Positions 12,801 to 26,039 of a stretch of DNA of 64,000 nt are shown here, in pieces. Positions within the stretch are counted from its first letter, which is position 1; each line of letters opens with the position of its first letter. A program made the translations under genes and the position numbers. The notes under the pieces are model-generated. The model was not told the DNA's origin, searched no databases, and saw only the letters and a program-made list of their open reading frames with translations. Source of the stretch: Chamaelirium japonicum (taxonomy: Eukaryota > Streptophyta > Magnoliopsida > Liliales > Melanthiaceae); contig OX393549.1 in NCBI GenBank assembly GCA_947650365.1, forward strand, positions 13,193,073 through 13,257,072, in the 5' to 3' direction.

Positions 12801-15800
12801 TTAGAATTGCTACCACACTCCTTATATTTAGGGAAACAAAATTATTTCTAATTTTCTTAGGTCCCCCAACCGACAACCATAAATAAATTATATATAACTC
12901 AAGTACTCATCCCAAAAATACCTTCTAAGAGCCTCCCTATGTGCCTTTATATTATTGGGATCGGTAGCATACTCTCAATATTTAGAAAGTCTAAGTTATT
13001 CCTTATTTTCTCAGAATACTTATCCGACAACCATGAGTAAATTATATACAAATCTAGCACTCCTCCCCAAAATACCCACCAAGATGATCATCATATGTCT
13101 TCCTATGTTTGGGATCACTAATAGACTCCCTATATTTGGGGAGTCAAAATAGCTCCTTATTTTTTTAGGACAGTTACCCGATAACTATAAATAAATTATA
13201 TACAAATTGAGCACTCTTTCCCAAAACAACCTCTAAGAGCCTATGTATGTATCTTTCTATTTTTAGGATTACTAACATAGTTTATATTCAGGGAGCCAAA
13301 ATTGTTCTCTATTTTATCAGGTTGCCCACCTGATAACTATAAGTAAATTATATAAAAATGGAGCACTCCTCCCCAAAACACCCTCCCAGAGCCTAGCCAA
13401 TAGCCTCCCTATTTTTACGATCACTAATAGACTCTCTCCATTTGGGTAGCCAAAATCACTTCTTATTTTCCCCCCACCCGATAACCATAAATAAATTATA
13501 TACAAATCGAGCATTATCCTGAAAATATCCTCCAAAAGTCACACAATTTGCCTCACTATATTTGAGATCGATATCGTATTCACTATATTTGGGGAGCCAA
13601 AATTGCTCCATATTTTTTTATGATCCCCACCTGATAACTAAAAGAAAATTATATACAAATCGAGCACTCATTTCCAAAACACCCTCGAAGAGCTCCTCAA
13701 GTGTCATTCTATTTTTGGAATCGCTACCAAACTACTTATATTTTTGGAGTCAAAATCGCTCTCTATTTTCTTAGGACCCTTACTGACAGCCATAAGTAAA
13801 TTATATACAAATCAAGTACTCATCTACAAAACATCTTCTAAGAGCATCACTATGTCCTTTCCTATTTTGAAGATCACTAATCAACTCCTTACATTTAGGG
13901 AGCCAAGATCACTCCTTATTTTTTTTTGACCTCAACCCGACAATCATAAGTAAATTATAATCAAATCTAGAACTCTTCCTAAAACAACTACCAAGAGCCT
14001 CGTCATGTGCCTCATAATATCTGGGATTGCTACTAGACTCCCTATATCTAGGGAGCCAAAATCGCTCCTTATTTTCTCAGAACCCCCACCTGACAACCAT
14101 ATGTATATTATACACAAATTGAGCACTCCTCCCCAAAATATCCGCTAAGAGCCTAGCCATGTGCCTTCCTATTTTTGGGATGAGATTGTTACCAGACTCC
14201 CAATATTTAGGGAGTCAATATCGCTTCATACTTTCTCAAGACCCCCACCCAATAACTATAAGTAAATTATATACAAATCAAACATTCCTTCCCAAAACAT
14301 CCTCCAAGAGCCCTATCTTTTGCCTCCCTATTTTTGCGATAACTACAAAACTCCCTATAATTGGCGAGCAAAAATTACATCCTATTTTCTCAGGACCCCT
14401 CACCTGACAACTATAAATAAATAGAAACAAATCAAGTACCCTCCCCAAAACACCCTCCAGGAGCCTCGCCATGTGCCTTCCCATTTTTGGGATCGCTACC
14501 AGACTTTCTATATTTGGAGAGTCAAAATCACTACATATTTTCTTAGGACTCCCATCCGACAATCATTAGTAATTATATACAAATCGAGCACTCCTTCTAA
14601 AATATCATCCTAGAGCCTTGATATACGCCTTCCTATTTTTGGGATTACTCACAGACTATTAAATTTGGGGAGTTAAAATCACTCACTATTTTCTTATAAC
14701 CTCCATCTAAAAACCATAAGTAAATTATATACAAATCAAACACTCCTTCCTATAACACCCTTAAAGAGTATTGCAAGACGCCTTCTTATTTTTAGGATAT
14801 CTACTAGACTTCTTATATTTGGATAGCCAAAATCGCTCCCTATTTTCTCAGGACCCCACCCGATAAAAAGAATAAGTAATTAATTATAAATAAATTGAGT
14901 ACACATCCTCTAAGAGTCTCACTATATGCCTTCTTTTTTTTGTGATTGCTATCAGACTCCTTATATTTATGAAGCCAAAATTGCTCTTTATGTTCTTACA
15001 ATCCCTACTCAAAAACCATAAGTAAATTATATAATCGAGCACTACTCCACAGAACATTTTTGAAGAGTCTCGCCATGTGCCTCCCTATATTTGGGATCGA
15101 TAAAAGAAACCCTATATTTGGGGAGACAAAATCGATCCCTATTTTTTTAAGACCCTAACTCGACAAACTTAAGTAAGTTATATATATAAATCTAGTACTC
15201 ATCCCCATAGTATCCTCTACGAGACTAGCTATGTGCCTTCCAATGTTTGGGATCGCTACTAGACTCCCTATATTTAGGGAGTCAAATTGCACCATATTTT
15301 TTTAGGACCCCCTACCCTATAACTATAAGTAAATTATATGAAAATCAAGAGCTCCTCTCAAAAACACCCTCTAAGAGTCTCGTCATATCCCTTTTATTTT
15401 TTGGATCACTACCAAACTCCCTACATTTGGGGAGCCAAAATCGCTCTCTATTTTCTCAAACCTCATACCTAATGACCATAAGTAAATTGTATACAAATCG
15501 AGTACTTTTTCCCAAAACAATCTACAATAGCCTCGCTATATGCCTTCCTATTTTGCGATCGCTACCAGGCTTCTATATTTAAAGAGCCAAAATCGCTCTC
15601 TATTTTCTTAAGACCCCCACCCTATAATAAAAATAAAATTATATACAAATCAATCCCTCCTCTCCATAACACCCTCAAAGGGCCTTGCCATGCATCTCCT
15701 TATTTTTGGGATCTCTACTAGACTCCATATATTTTGAATGCCAAAATCGCTTCCTATTTTTTCAGGACCCCTATACAACAATAATAAGTAAATTATATAC

Positions 15801-16331
15801 AAATCGAGCATTCTTCCCAAAAATACCCTCTAAGAGGCATGCCATGTGTCTCCTTATTTTTGGGATCGCTACCAAGATCCCTATATTTGGGTAGCCAAAA
15901 TCGCTCCCTATTTTCTCTTGATCCCATCCGACAACCATAAGTAGATTATATACAAATAATGCACTCCTCTCCAAAACACCCTCTAAGAGCCATACCATAT
16001 GCCATCCTATTTTTGGATCACTACTAGACTCCCTATATTTGGAGAGCCAAAATTACTTCCACTTTTCTCCGAACCCCTATCTGACAACCATAAGTAAACT
16101 ATATATAAATTAAGCACTCATCCCCAAATCACCCTCCAAGAGCCTCGCCATATACCTCCCTATTTTTCGGATCGCTAGTAGAATCCTTATATTTAGGGAG
16201 TCAAAATTGCTCCCTGTTTTCTTAAGATTCTTACCCTTTAATGAAACTTAAATTATATATAAATCGATCACTCTTTTCCATAACACCCTCAAAGAATCTC
16301 ACCATGCACCTCCTTATTTTTGGAATCACTA
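9828..16331 (+). repeat. Form A satellite between the two duplicated segments
   Basis: About 42 further form A monomers, same orientation. No second copy of this part exists in the window. Deleted monomers are visible at about 11255 (loss between GCCAATATGG and TTCGAGCACT) and 11662 (loss between GCCAAAAT and AAATTATATG). Nothing other than satellite is seen. Confidence 0.85.
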
Positions 16332-17756
16332 CCAGACTCCTTAAACTTGGCGAGCCAAAATCACTACCTATTTTCTCAAGACCCCAACCCGATAACTATA
16401 AGTAAATAATATATACAAATCAGGTACTCCTCCCAAAAATATACTCTAAGAGCCATGACTTATGCCTCCTTATTTTTGGGATCCCTATCAGGCTCCCTAT
16501 ATTTTTGGAGCCAAAATTGCTCCCTATTTTCTGCAAGCCCTATTAGACAATCATAAGTAAATTATATACAAATTGAGTACTTCTCTCCAAAGCACCCTCC
16601 AAAGTACCTTTCTATTTTTTGGATCATTACTAAACTCCCTATATTTGGGGAGTCAAAATCGATCCTAGTTTTTACAGGATCCCCACCTGACAACTATACA
16701 TAAATTATATAGAAATCGAGCACTTATCCCCAAATCACCCTCCAAGAACCTCGTCATGTGTCTCCCTATTAACCAGACTCCTTATATTTGGGAGCCAAAA
16801 TTACTCCCTATTTTCTCAAGACCCCAACATAATAACCATAAATAAATTATATACAAATTGAGCACTCCTCCCTTAAATACCCTCTAAGAGCTTCAATACG
16901 TGCCTTTTTTTTAGGGATCACTACCAGACTCCCTTTATTTTAGGAGCCAAAAACTTTTCCTAATTTCTTAGGACCCAACAGCCATACGTAAGTTATAGAA
17001 AACTCAAGCACTCCTTCCCAAAACACCCTCCAAGAGCCTCGCCAAGTGCCTCCCTATGTTTGGAATAGCTATCAGACTCCCTATATTTGAGGAGCCACAA
17101 TCGCTCATTATTTTCTTAGGACCTCCACTTGATAACTTTAAGTAAATTATATACAAATCAAACACTCCGATCTAAAACTCCTTCAGGTGCCTCACTACCT
17201 GACCACCAAACGTAAATTATATTCAGATCGAGCACTCTTCCCTATAACATCCTTAAACAGCCTCACCATATACCTTTATATTTTTTGGATTGCTACCAGA
17301 CTCTTTACATTTGGAGAGCCAAAATCGCTCCCTATTTTCTCAGGATCCTCACCTAACAACCATAAGTAAATTATCTATAAATCGAGCAATCCTGCCAAAA
17401 ACCCACTCCAAGAGCCTCACCTTGTGCCTTCCTATTTTTAGGATCACTACTAGACTTCTAATATTTAAAAATCCAAAATAGCTGCCTATTTTTCTTACGA
17501 CCCTCATCGAAAAATTATAAAAAAATTATATACAAATAAAACACTCTTTTCCAAAACACCCTCCAAGAGCTTCGCCATATGCCTTCTTATTTTTGGGATC
17601 ACTAATAGGCTCCCTACATTTGGGGAGCTAAAATCACTCCCTATTTTCTCTGGAACCCCACCCGATAACTATAAACAAATGGAGCACTTATCCTCAAAAT
17701 ACCCTCCAAGAGCCTCGCTATTAGCCTCCCTATTGTTCAGATCGCTACCAGACTCC

Positions 17757-17758
17757 TT
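17757..17758 (+). other. Deletion junction of about 223 bp in copy 2
   Basis: CAGACTCCTTAC is joined directly to AAATCGAGCACTACTC. In copy 1 the equivalent flanks are at about 5354 and 5578, so about 1.45 monomers were lost. The size is not a whole monomer number, which argues against simple unequal crossing-over in register. Confidence 0.65.
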
Positions 17759-20700
17759 ACAAATCGAGCACTACTCTCCAAAACACCATCCAAGAACCTC
17801 ATCATATGCTTTCCAATTTTAGGAATCACTACCAGACTGTCTATATTCGGGGAGCCAAAATCGCTTTCCTAATTTCTCAGGATCCCACCCGATAACTATA
17901 AATAAATTATATACTAATCGAGCACTTCTCCCAAATAAATCTCTAAGAGCCATGCCATATGGCTTTTTTTTGGGAGGATCGCTACCAGATTTATTATATT
18001 TGGGGAGCCAAAATCGCTCCATATTTTATAAGGACCCCCACTTGACAATCATAAGTAAAATACATACAAATCAAGCACTCCTTCCCAAAATACCCTCCAA
18101 GAAACTCGCCATGTGCCTTTAAATTTTTGGAATCGTGATCAGACAACCTATATTTGGGGAGATAAAATCGCTCTCTATTTTTTTAAGACTCACACCCGAT
18201 AACCAAAAGTAAATTATATATAAATCAAGTACTCCTTCACCTTTAATAGCCTCGCTTTGTGCCTTCCTATTTTTAGGATCACTACTAGACTCTCTACATT
18301 TGGGGAGCTAGAATTGCTCCCTATTTACTTAGGACACTCATCTGATAACTATAAATAAATTATTTACAAATTGAGCACTTCTACCTATAACACCCTTAAA
18401 GTGCTGCATCATGTACCTCTTTATTTTTGGGATCGCTACCAGGCTCCCTATATTTAAGGATCCAAAATCGCTCCATACTTTCTCATGGTCCCCACTCAAT
18501 AACCAAAAGTAAATTATATATAAATCTAGCCTTTCTTCCCAAAACATCTTCCAAGAGCCTCATAAAGTGGCTCCTTAAATTTGGTACCACTACCAAACTC
18601 CCTATATTTGGGGAGTCAAAATCACTCCATAATTTCTCAAGACCCCTATTTAATAATTGTAAGTAAATTAGATTCAAATCAAATACTTCTTCCCAAAACA
18701 CCCCCTAGGAACCTCACTATGTGCCTTCCTACTTTTGCGACTGCTACAAGAATCCTCCTATACTTGGAAAGCCAAAATCACTTCCTATTATCTCATGACT
18801 CCCACCTGATAACCATAAATAAATTATATTCAAATTAAGTACTCCTCTCTATTATATCCTCAAACAACCTCGCCATGCAACTCCCTATTTTTGGAATCAC
18901 TACCAGACTCCTTATATTTAAGAAGCCAAAATCATTATGTATTTTTTTAGGATCCCCACACAACAACCATAAATAAATTATCTATAAATCAAGCACTTCT
19001 CCCAAAAATACCGTCCAAATGCCTTGCCATGTGCCTTCCTATTTTTTGGGATCGCTACTACACTCTCTATATTTGAGGAGCTAAAATCATTGCCTATTTT
19101 ATCTGGATTCTCACCCAACAACGATCAATAAATTATATACAGATCGAGCACTTCTTTTCCAAAACACCCTCCAAAAGTCTCACCATGTGCCTTCTTATTT
19201 ATGGGATCACTACTAGACTCCCATCATTTGGGGAGCCAAAATTGCTTCCTATTTTCTCAGCACACTAACCCGACATCCATTAGCAAATTATATACAAATA
19301 TAGCACTCATCCTTAAAACACACTCCAAGAGCCTCGCTATGTACCTCCCTATTTTTTAAATCGATGTCAGACTTTCTATATTATCTTAGGACCCCTACCC
19401 GATAATCATATGTAAATCATATATAAATCGAGCACTCATCACTAAATCACCCTCCATGAGACTTGCCATGTGACTCCCTATTTTTGAGATCTCTAATAGA
19501 CTCCCAATATTTGGGGAGACATTATTACTCTATATTTTCTTAGGATCCCTACTGGATAACCATAAGTAAATTATATATAAATCGAGCACTACTCTCTAAA
19601 ACACCATCCAAGAGCATGTCAATGTGCCTTCCTATTTTTGGTATCACTACCAAACTCCTAATATTTGCGGAGCTAAAATTGCTTCCTAATTTCTTAGGAC
19701 CCTTACTCGACAACCATAAGTAAATTATATATAAATCAAGCACTCCTCCCAAAAATACCCTCTAATAGCCTCTTTATATGCCTCTTTTTTTTTAGGATTA
19801 CTACTAGACTTCTACATTTGGGAGATAAAATAGCTTCATATTTTCTTTGGATCTCTACTCAATATTTATATGTAAATTACATATAAATCGGGCACTCCTC
19901 TCCAAAATACCCTCCAAGAATATCGCCATGCATATGTCTTCATATTTTTGGGATCGCTACAAGACTACCTATATTTGGGGAGGCAAAATTGCTCTCTATT
20001 TTCTTATAATTTTCACTCGAACCATAAGTAAATTATATACAAATTGAGCATTCCTCCCAAAACACCATTTAATAGCCATGCCATGTGCCTTCCTATCTTT
20101 GGGATTGCTACTAAATAGTCTATATTTAGGGAGCCAAAATTGCTACCTACTTTCTTAGGAACCCCACCCAATAACTATAAATAAATTATATACAAATTGA
20201 GCACTCCTTCCCATAACACCCTTAAAGAACTTTGCCATGCACCTCCAGATATTTGGGATCGCTACCAGACATCTTATATTTGTGGATCCAAAATCACTTT
20301 CTATTTTCTCGAGACCCCTACGCGATAACCAAAAGTAAATTATATATAAATCAAGCACTCCTATATAAAATCCCTCAAGGAGCCTCACTTTGTATCTTCC
20401 TATTTTTTCGACTGCTACCAGAGTCCCCCTATAATTAGGGAGCCAAAATCACTCCCTATTTTCTCGGGACCCTCACCTGACAACCATAAGTAAATTATAT
20501 TCAAATTCAGCTAATAACCTCAAATAATATCGCCATACATCTCCCTATATTTTGGATCACTACCTGACTCCTTACATTTCGAAAGCAAAAATTACTCTCT
20601 ATTTTATCAGGACCCGCACATAATAACTATAAGTAACTTATCTATAAATCGAGCACTCCTAAAACAAAACCCTCTTTGAGAGGCTCGTTATGTGCCTCCC

Positions 20701-21357
20701 TATTTTTGGGATCATTACCAAATTCTTTACATTTGGAGAGCCAAAATCGTTGCATATTTTCTCAAGACCCTCACTCGACAACTATACATAAATTATATAC
20801 AAATTGAGCAATTCTTACTAAATAACCCTCCAAGATAGTCACAATGTGTTTTTTTATTTTTGGGATCACTAATAGACTACCTATATTTAGGGAGCCAATA
20901 TTGCATTATATTTTTTTAGGGCCCCTATATGATAGCCATAAGTAAATTATATACAAATCGAGTACTATTCTCCAAAACACCCTCCAAGAGGCTTGCCATT
21001 TGCATTCCTATCTTTGGAATAACTACCAAACTCCCTATATTTGGGGAGTCAATAGCGCTTCCTAATTTATCGGGTCCTCCACTCGATAACTATAAGTAAA
21101 TTATATAAAAATCAAGTACTCCTTCCCAAAACATCCTCTAAGAGCCTCTCCATATGCCTCCTTTTTTAAAAGATCGCTACCTGACTCCCTAAATTTGGGG
21201 AGCCAAAATCGCTCCTTCTTTTCTTAGGACCCCCACCCATCACGAATCTCGTCATGTGCCTTTATATTTTTTGGGATCGTTACCAGGCTTCCTATATTTG
21301 GAGAGGCAAAATCACTCTTTATTTTCTCAGGACTCACACCCGCTAATTATAAATAAA

Positions 21358-21923
21358 TCTATATAACAAGGGATGTTGGTTTTGTACTGACTAGACAAAA
21401 TGGAACAAAAAAGCTGACAAAGACAAACTGACTGGAAAAAAATGAACTGAATAGATCTAACCATTCATTCAAAAATCAACGCATAATCTCTCATTGGTTT
21501 CAAATCCCAACCCATTTAAACTGCACTAAACCCCTAAAATCCTAGCCAATTGAAACTACAATAAACCTGATCGTTCATTCCGTGATCATTATTTGTATCA
21601 ACGGCTATAAATCCGACTGCTAAAATTTCGACCACCCCAAACCATCCGGTCGATCTCGAGGAATCCGTTCGAACAGAGACAACTATGATTAATCGATTAT
21701 AGAAGAAGGGGGAGTTGGTCGTGTTGAAGGTACCCATTTCATGCCAATCGGCACGGGCGAGGAAATAGGTGTCCCTATGAATGTCGGTGTTGTTGTCAAA
21801 AGTGTTTTGTTACCGTACGCGTTCAGGTGTGTTACTACCGAAGACGGTCCGCTACAGTGCCAATAGGTTTGTTACCGTCGAAGTTGGCCCGCTACAGTAC
21901 CGATAGGCACGGGTATGCATTAG
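21358..21923 (+). mobile_element. Non-autonomous Helitron-like element
   Basis: A 566-bp non-satellite insertion. It begins TCTATATAAC, matching the usual plant Helitron 5' start (TC with a TATA-rich continuation), and ends GCATTAG, close to the canonical CTRR end with one change. The preceding host base is A and the following base is T, with no target duplication, as Helitrons insert. Comparison with the paralogous empty site at 9174/9175 shows a clean insertion with no loss of host bases. A weak hairpin (TACCG...CGGGTA, one bulge) lies about 8 bases before the 3' end. No Rep/helicase coding sequence is present. The non-canonical 3' end keeps the class assignment provisional. Confidence 0.6.
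21831..21907 (+). repeat. Two tandem 37-bp repeats near the insertion's 3' end
   Basis: Positions 21831-21867 and 21871-21907 share GTTAC, CCGCTACAGT and ATAGG at the same spacing, with a 40-bp period. They lie inside the Helitron-like element next to the terminal hairpin. Confidence 0.65.
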
Positions 21924-22569
21924 TTATATATAAATCGAGCACTCTTTATAAAATATAATTTAATATCCTTGCCTTGTACCTTCTAATTTTTAGGATCCAA
22001 AATGGCTCCTAACTTTCTCAGAACCTTTACCCGATAACTAAAATAAAATTATATACAAATTGAGCACTCCTTTCTATAACACCCTCAAAGAGCTTTGTCA
22101 TGCACCTTCTTATTTTCGAAATCATTGCTAGATCCAAATATTTAGGGACTCAAAATCACTCCCTATTTTCTTATGACCCCCATCCGACAACCACCCTACA
22201 ACCATAAGTAAATTATATACAAATCGAGTATTCATCCTAAAGACACCCTTAAAGAGCTCTTCTATGTGGCTTTCGGTTTTTAGGATCATTAGACTCCCTA
22301 TATTTAAGAAGTCAAAATCATTCCCTATTTTCTCTGCAATCTTATCCAATAACTATTAGTAAATTATATATAAATCAAACATTCCTCGCCAAATACCCTC
22401 TAATATCTTCGCCATGTGCCTTTTTTTTTAAGATTATAATTAGAATCCCTTAATTTGGAGAGCCAAAATTGTTCCCTATTTTCTCGGGACTCTCACCTGA
22501 TTACCATAAGTAAATTATATACAAACCAACCACTTATTCAGAAAACACTATTAAAGAGCCTCACCATAT

Positions 22570-22577
22570 GCCTCGTT
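22570..22577. other. Inversion junction between satellite forms A and B
   Basis: Form A runs to ATATGCCTC and the next bases GTTTGTATATAATTTAC are the inverted monomer at a different phase. In form A, CCTC continues into CCTATTTTT; in inverted monomers GCTCGA(T)TTGTAT is expected. The two parents share CTC at the joint, so a 3-base microhomology is possible. All monomers before it read in one direction and all after it in the other. Confidence 0.85.
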
Positions 22578-24109
22578 TGTATATAATTTACTTAAGGTTG
22601 TCGGGTGGGGGTTATAAAAAAAAATAGAGCGATTTTGGCTCCATAAATATAGGAAGTCATGTAGCAATCCCAAAAATAGAGAGCATATTATGAGCTTATT
22701 AGAGGGTGTTTTAGGGAGGAGTGCTCAATTGTATATAATTCACTTAAGGTTGTCTTGTAGGGGTTCAAAAAAATATGGAGCGGTTTTAACTTCCTAAATA
22801 TAGGGAGTCTAGTAGAAATCCCAAAAATAGAAAGCATATTGCGAGGCTCTTAGAGGTATTTTAGGGAGGATTGCTCGATTGTATATAATTTACATAAATT
22901 TTTCGGGTGGGAGTTCAAAAAAAATATGGAGCGGTTTTGCTTCCCTAAACTTAGGGAGTCTAGTAGCAATCCCAAAAATAGAAAGCATATTGTGAGGCTA
23001 TTAGATGGTGTTTTTGGGAGGAATGCTCGATTGCATGTAATTTACTTAAGGTTGTCGGGTGGGGGTTCAAAAAAAATATGAAGAGGTTTTGGCTCCATAA
23101 ATATAGGGAGTCTAATAGCAATCTTAAAAATAGAGAGTATCTTACAAGGTACTTAGAGGGTGTTTTAGGGAGAAGTGCTCCATTATAAATAATTTCCTTT
23201 AGGTTATCGGGTGGGGGTTTAAAAAAAATATGGAATGATTTTGGCTCCCTAAATATAGGGAGTCTTGTAGCAATCCCAAAAATAAAGAGACATGTTGCGA
23301 GGCTCTTAGATTGTGTTTTAGGAGGAATGATTGATTTATATTTAATTTACTTATGATTTTAGGATATTTTTGGGAGGCAATGGGGAGGCTTTTAGAGGGT
23401 GTTTTTGGGAGGAAAGCTCAGTTGTATTTAATTTACTTAAGGTTGTCGGGTGGGGGTTGAAAACAAATATAGAGCAGTTTTGGCTCCCTAAATATAGGAA
23501 GTCTAGTTGAAATCCCAAAAATAGAGAGCATATTAGGCACTTAGAGGGTGTTTTAGGGAGGAGTGCTCGATTGTATATAATTTACTTAAGGTTGTCGAGT
23601 GGGGGTTCAAAAAAAATATGGAGCGGTTTTGGCTCCCTAAATATAGAGAGTCTAGTAGCAATCCCAAAAATAGAGAGGCATATTGCGAGGCTCTTAGAGG
23701 GTGCTTTAAGGAGGAGTGCTTGATTTATATATAATTTACTTATGATTTTAGGGTATTTTTAGGAGGCAATGGCGAGGATCTTAGAGGGTGTTTCTGGGAG
23801 GAAAGCTCGATTGTGTATAATTTACTTAAGATTATCGGGTGGGGGTTCAAACAAAATATGGAGCAATTTTGGCTCCCTAAATATAGAGAGTCTAGTAACA
23901 ATCCTAAAAAATATAGAGCATATTGCTTAGCTCTTAGAGAGTGTTTTTGGGAGGACTGCTCAATTGTATATAATTTACTAAAGGTTATCGGGTGGGGGTT
24001 TAAAAAAATATAGAGCGGTTTTGGCTCCCTAAATATAGGAAGTCTTGTAGCAATTTGAAAAATAGAGAGCATATTGTGAGGCTTTTAGAAAGTATTTTAG
24101 GGAGGAGTG

Positions 24110-24270
24110 CTCGATTGTATATAATTTAGTTATGATTATCGGGTGGGAGCCTTGAAAAATTAGGAGCGATTTTGGCTCTCCAAATATAGGAAGTCTAGTA
24201 GTGATGCCAAAAATAAGGAGGCAATGACAAGGCTCATTTATGGTGTTTTTGGGTGGAATACTCGATTGTA
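24110..24270 (-). repeat. Form A-like marker monomer 1
   Basis: Contains TTAGTTATGATTATCGGGTG, GGAGCCTTGA, CTCTCCAAATATAGG, GTAGTGATGCC, ATAAGGAGGCAATG and GGCTCATTTATGG. It is preceded by a TTTTAGAAAGTATTTT monomer. Confidence 0.8.
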
Positions 24271-26039
24271 TATAATTTACTTAAGATTGACGTGTGCGGG
24301 TACAAAAAAAATATAGAGCAATTTTTGCTCACTAAATATAGGGAGTCTAGTAGCAATCCCAAAAATAGAGAGCATATTGCGTGGCTCTAAGTGGGTGTTT
24401 TAGGGAGGAGTGCTCGATTGCATATAATTTACTTAAGGTTATTGGGTGGTTCAAAAAAAATATGGGGTGGTTTTGGTTACCTAAATATAGGGAGTCTAGT
24501 TGTAATCCCAAAAATAGAAAGGCATATTGCGAGGCTCTTAGAGGGTATTTTAGGGAGGAATGCTTGATTTATATATAATTTACTTATGATTTTAGGATGT
24601 TTTTATGAAGCAATGGCGAGGCTCTTAGAGGGTGTTTTTGGGAGAATTGCTCGATTATAAATAATTTACTTAAGGTTGTCGGGTGGGGGTTTAAATAAAA
24701 TATGGAGCGGTTTTGGCTCCCTAAATATAGGGAGTCTAGTAGCAATCCCAAAAGTAAAGAGCATATTGTGAGGCTCTTAGAGGGTATTTTAGGGAGGATT
24801 GCTCGATTGTATATAATTTACAAAAGTTTTTCGGGTGGGGGTTTAAAAAAAAAATGGAGCGGTTTTGCCTCCCTAAATATAGGGAATCTAGTAGCAATCC
24901 CAAAAATAGAAAGCATATTACGAGGCTATTAGATGGTGTTTTTGGGAGGGTTGCTCGATTGTATGTAATTTACTTAAGGTTGTCGGGTGGGGGTTAAAAA
25001 AAAATATGAAGAGGCTTTGGCTCCATAAATATAGGGAGTCTAGTAGCAATCCTAAAAATAGAGAGCATATTATGAGGTTCTTAGAGGGTGTTTTAGGTAG
25101 GTGTGCTCGATTGTAAATAATTTGTTTAAGGTTGTTGGGTGGGGGTTTAAAAAAAATATGGAATGATTTCGGCTCTCAAATATAGGGAGTCTAGTAGCAA
25201 TCCCAAAAATAAAGAGGCATGTTGCGAGGCTCTTAGATGGTGTTTAAGGAGGATTGGTTGATTTATATTTAATTTACTTATGATTGTAGGGTATTTTTGG
25301 GAGGCAATGGCGAGGCTCTTAGAGGGTATTTTTGGGAGAAAAGTTCGATTGTATTTAATTTACTTAAGGTTGTCGGGTGGGGGTTGAAAACAAATATAGA
25401 GCAGTATTGGCTCCCTAAATATAGGAAGTCTAGTTGAAATATCAAAAATAGAGAGCATATTAGGCACTTCGAGGGTGTTTTAGGGAGAAGTGCTCGATTG
25501 TATATAATGTACTTAAGGTTGTCGGGTGGGGGTATAAAAAAAATATGGAGCGGTTTTGGCTCTCTAAATATAGGGAGTCTAGTAGCAATCCCAAAAATAG
25601 AGAGACATATTGCGAGACTCTTAGAGGGTGTTTTAGGGAGGAGTGCTTGATTTACATATAATTTACTTATGATTTTAGGGTACTTTTGGGAGGCAATGCC
25701 TAGGCTCTTAGAGGGTGTTTCTGGGAGGAAAGCTTGATTGTGTATAATTTACATAAGATTATCGGGTGGGGGTTCAAATAAAATATAGAGCAATTTTGGC
25801 TCCCTAAATATAGGGAGTCTAGTAGCAATCCTAAGAAATATAGAGCATATTGCATGGCTCTTAGAGAGTGTTTTTAGGAGGAGTGCTCGATTGTATGTAA
25901 TTTACTAAAGGTTATCGGGTGGGGGTTCAAAAAAATATAGAGCGGTTTTGACTCCCTAAATATAGGGACTCTTGTAGCAATTCGAAAAATAGATAGCATA
26001 TTGTGAGACTTTTAGAAAGTATTTTAGGGAGGAGTGCTC

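Larger units (their letters stand above)
3967..22573 (+). repeat. Satellite array, form A, monomers of about 154 bp
   Basis: About 117 head-to-tail monomers. Landmarks in order are GGATCGCTACCAGACTCCCT, ATATTTGGGGAGCC, AAAATCGCTCCCTATTTTCT, CAGGACCCCCACCCGACAAC, CATAAGTAAATTATATAC, AAATCGAGCACTCC, CACCCTCCAAGAGCCTCGCC and ATGTGCCTCCCTATTTTTG. Spacing of the first landmark is 153-154 bp (for example 6246 to 6399). Monomers are diverged and some carry internal deletions (9246, 11255 and 11662 regions). No tRNA, rRNA or gene interrupts it; the only insertion is at 21358-21923. Monomer length is close to that of known plant centromeric satellites, but this family is not one I can name. Confidence 0.95.
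16332..22573 (+). repeat. Super-duplication, copy 2 (form A array), carrying an insertion
   Basis: Direct repeat of 3978-9827. It differs by retaining 59 bp near 16785-16843, by lacking about 223 bp at 17757/17758 (present as 5355-5577 in copy 1) and by the 566-bp insertion at 21358-21923. It ends at the orientation switch, whereas copy 1 continues into ordinary form A sequence. Confidence 0.85.

Noticed and set aside
21534-21737. 67-codon minus-strand open frame in the Helitron-like insertion
   Set aside because: No Rep, helicase or other domain residues are visible; typical chance opening in a non-autonomous element.
21358-21923. MITE or hAT-type DNA transposon instead of a Helitron
   Set aside because: The two ends are not inverted copies of each other and the empty-site comparison shows no target-site duplication.
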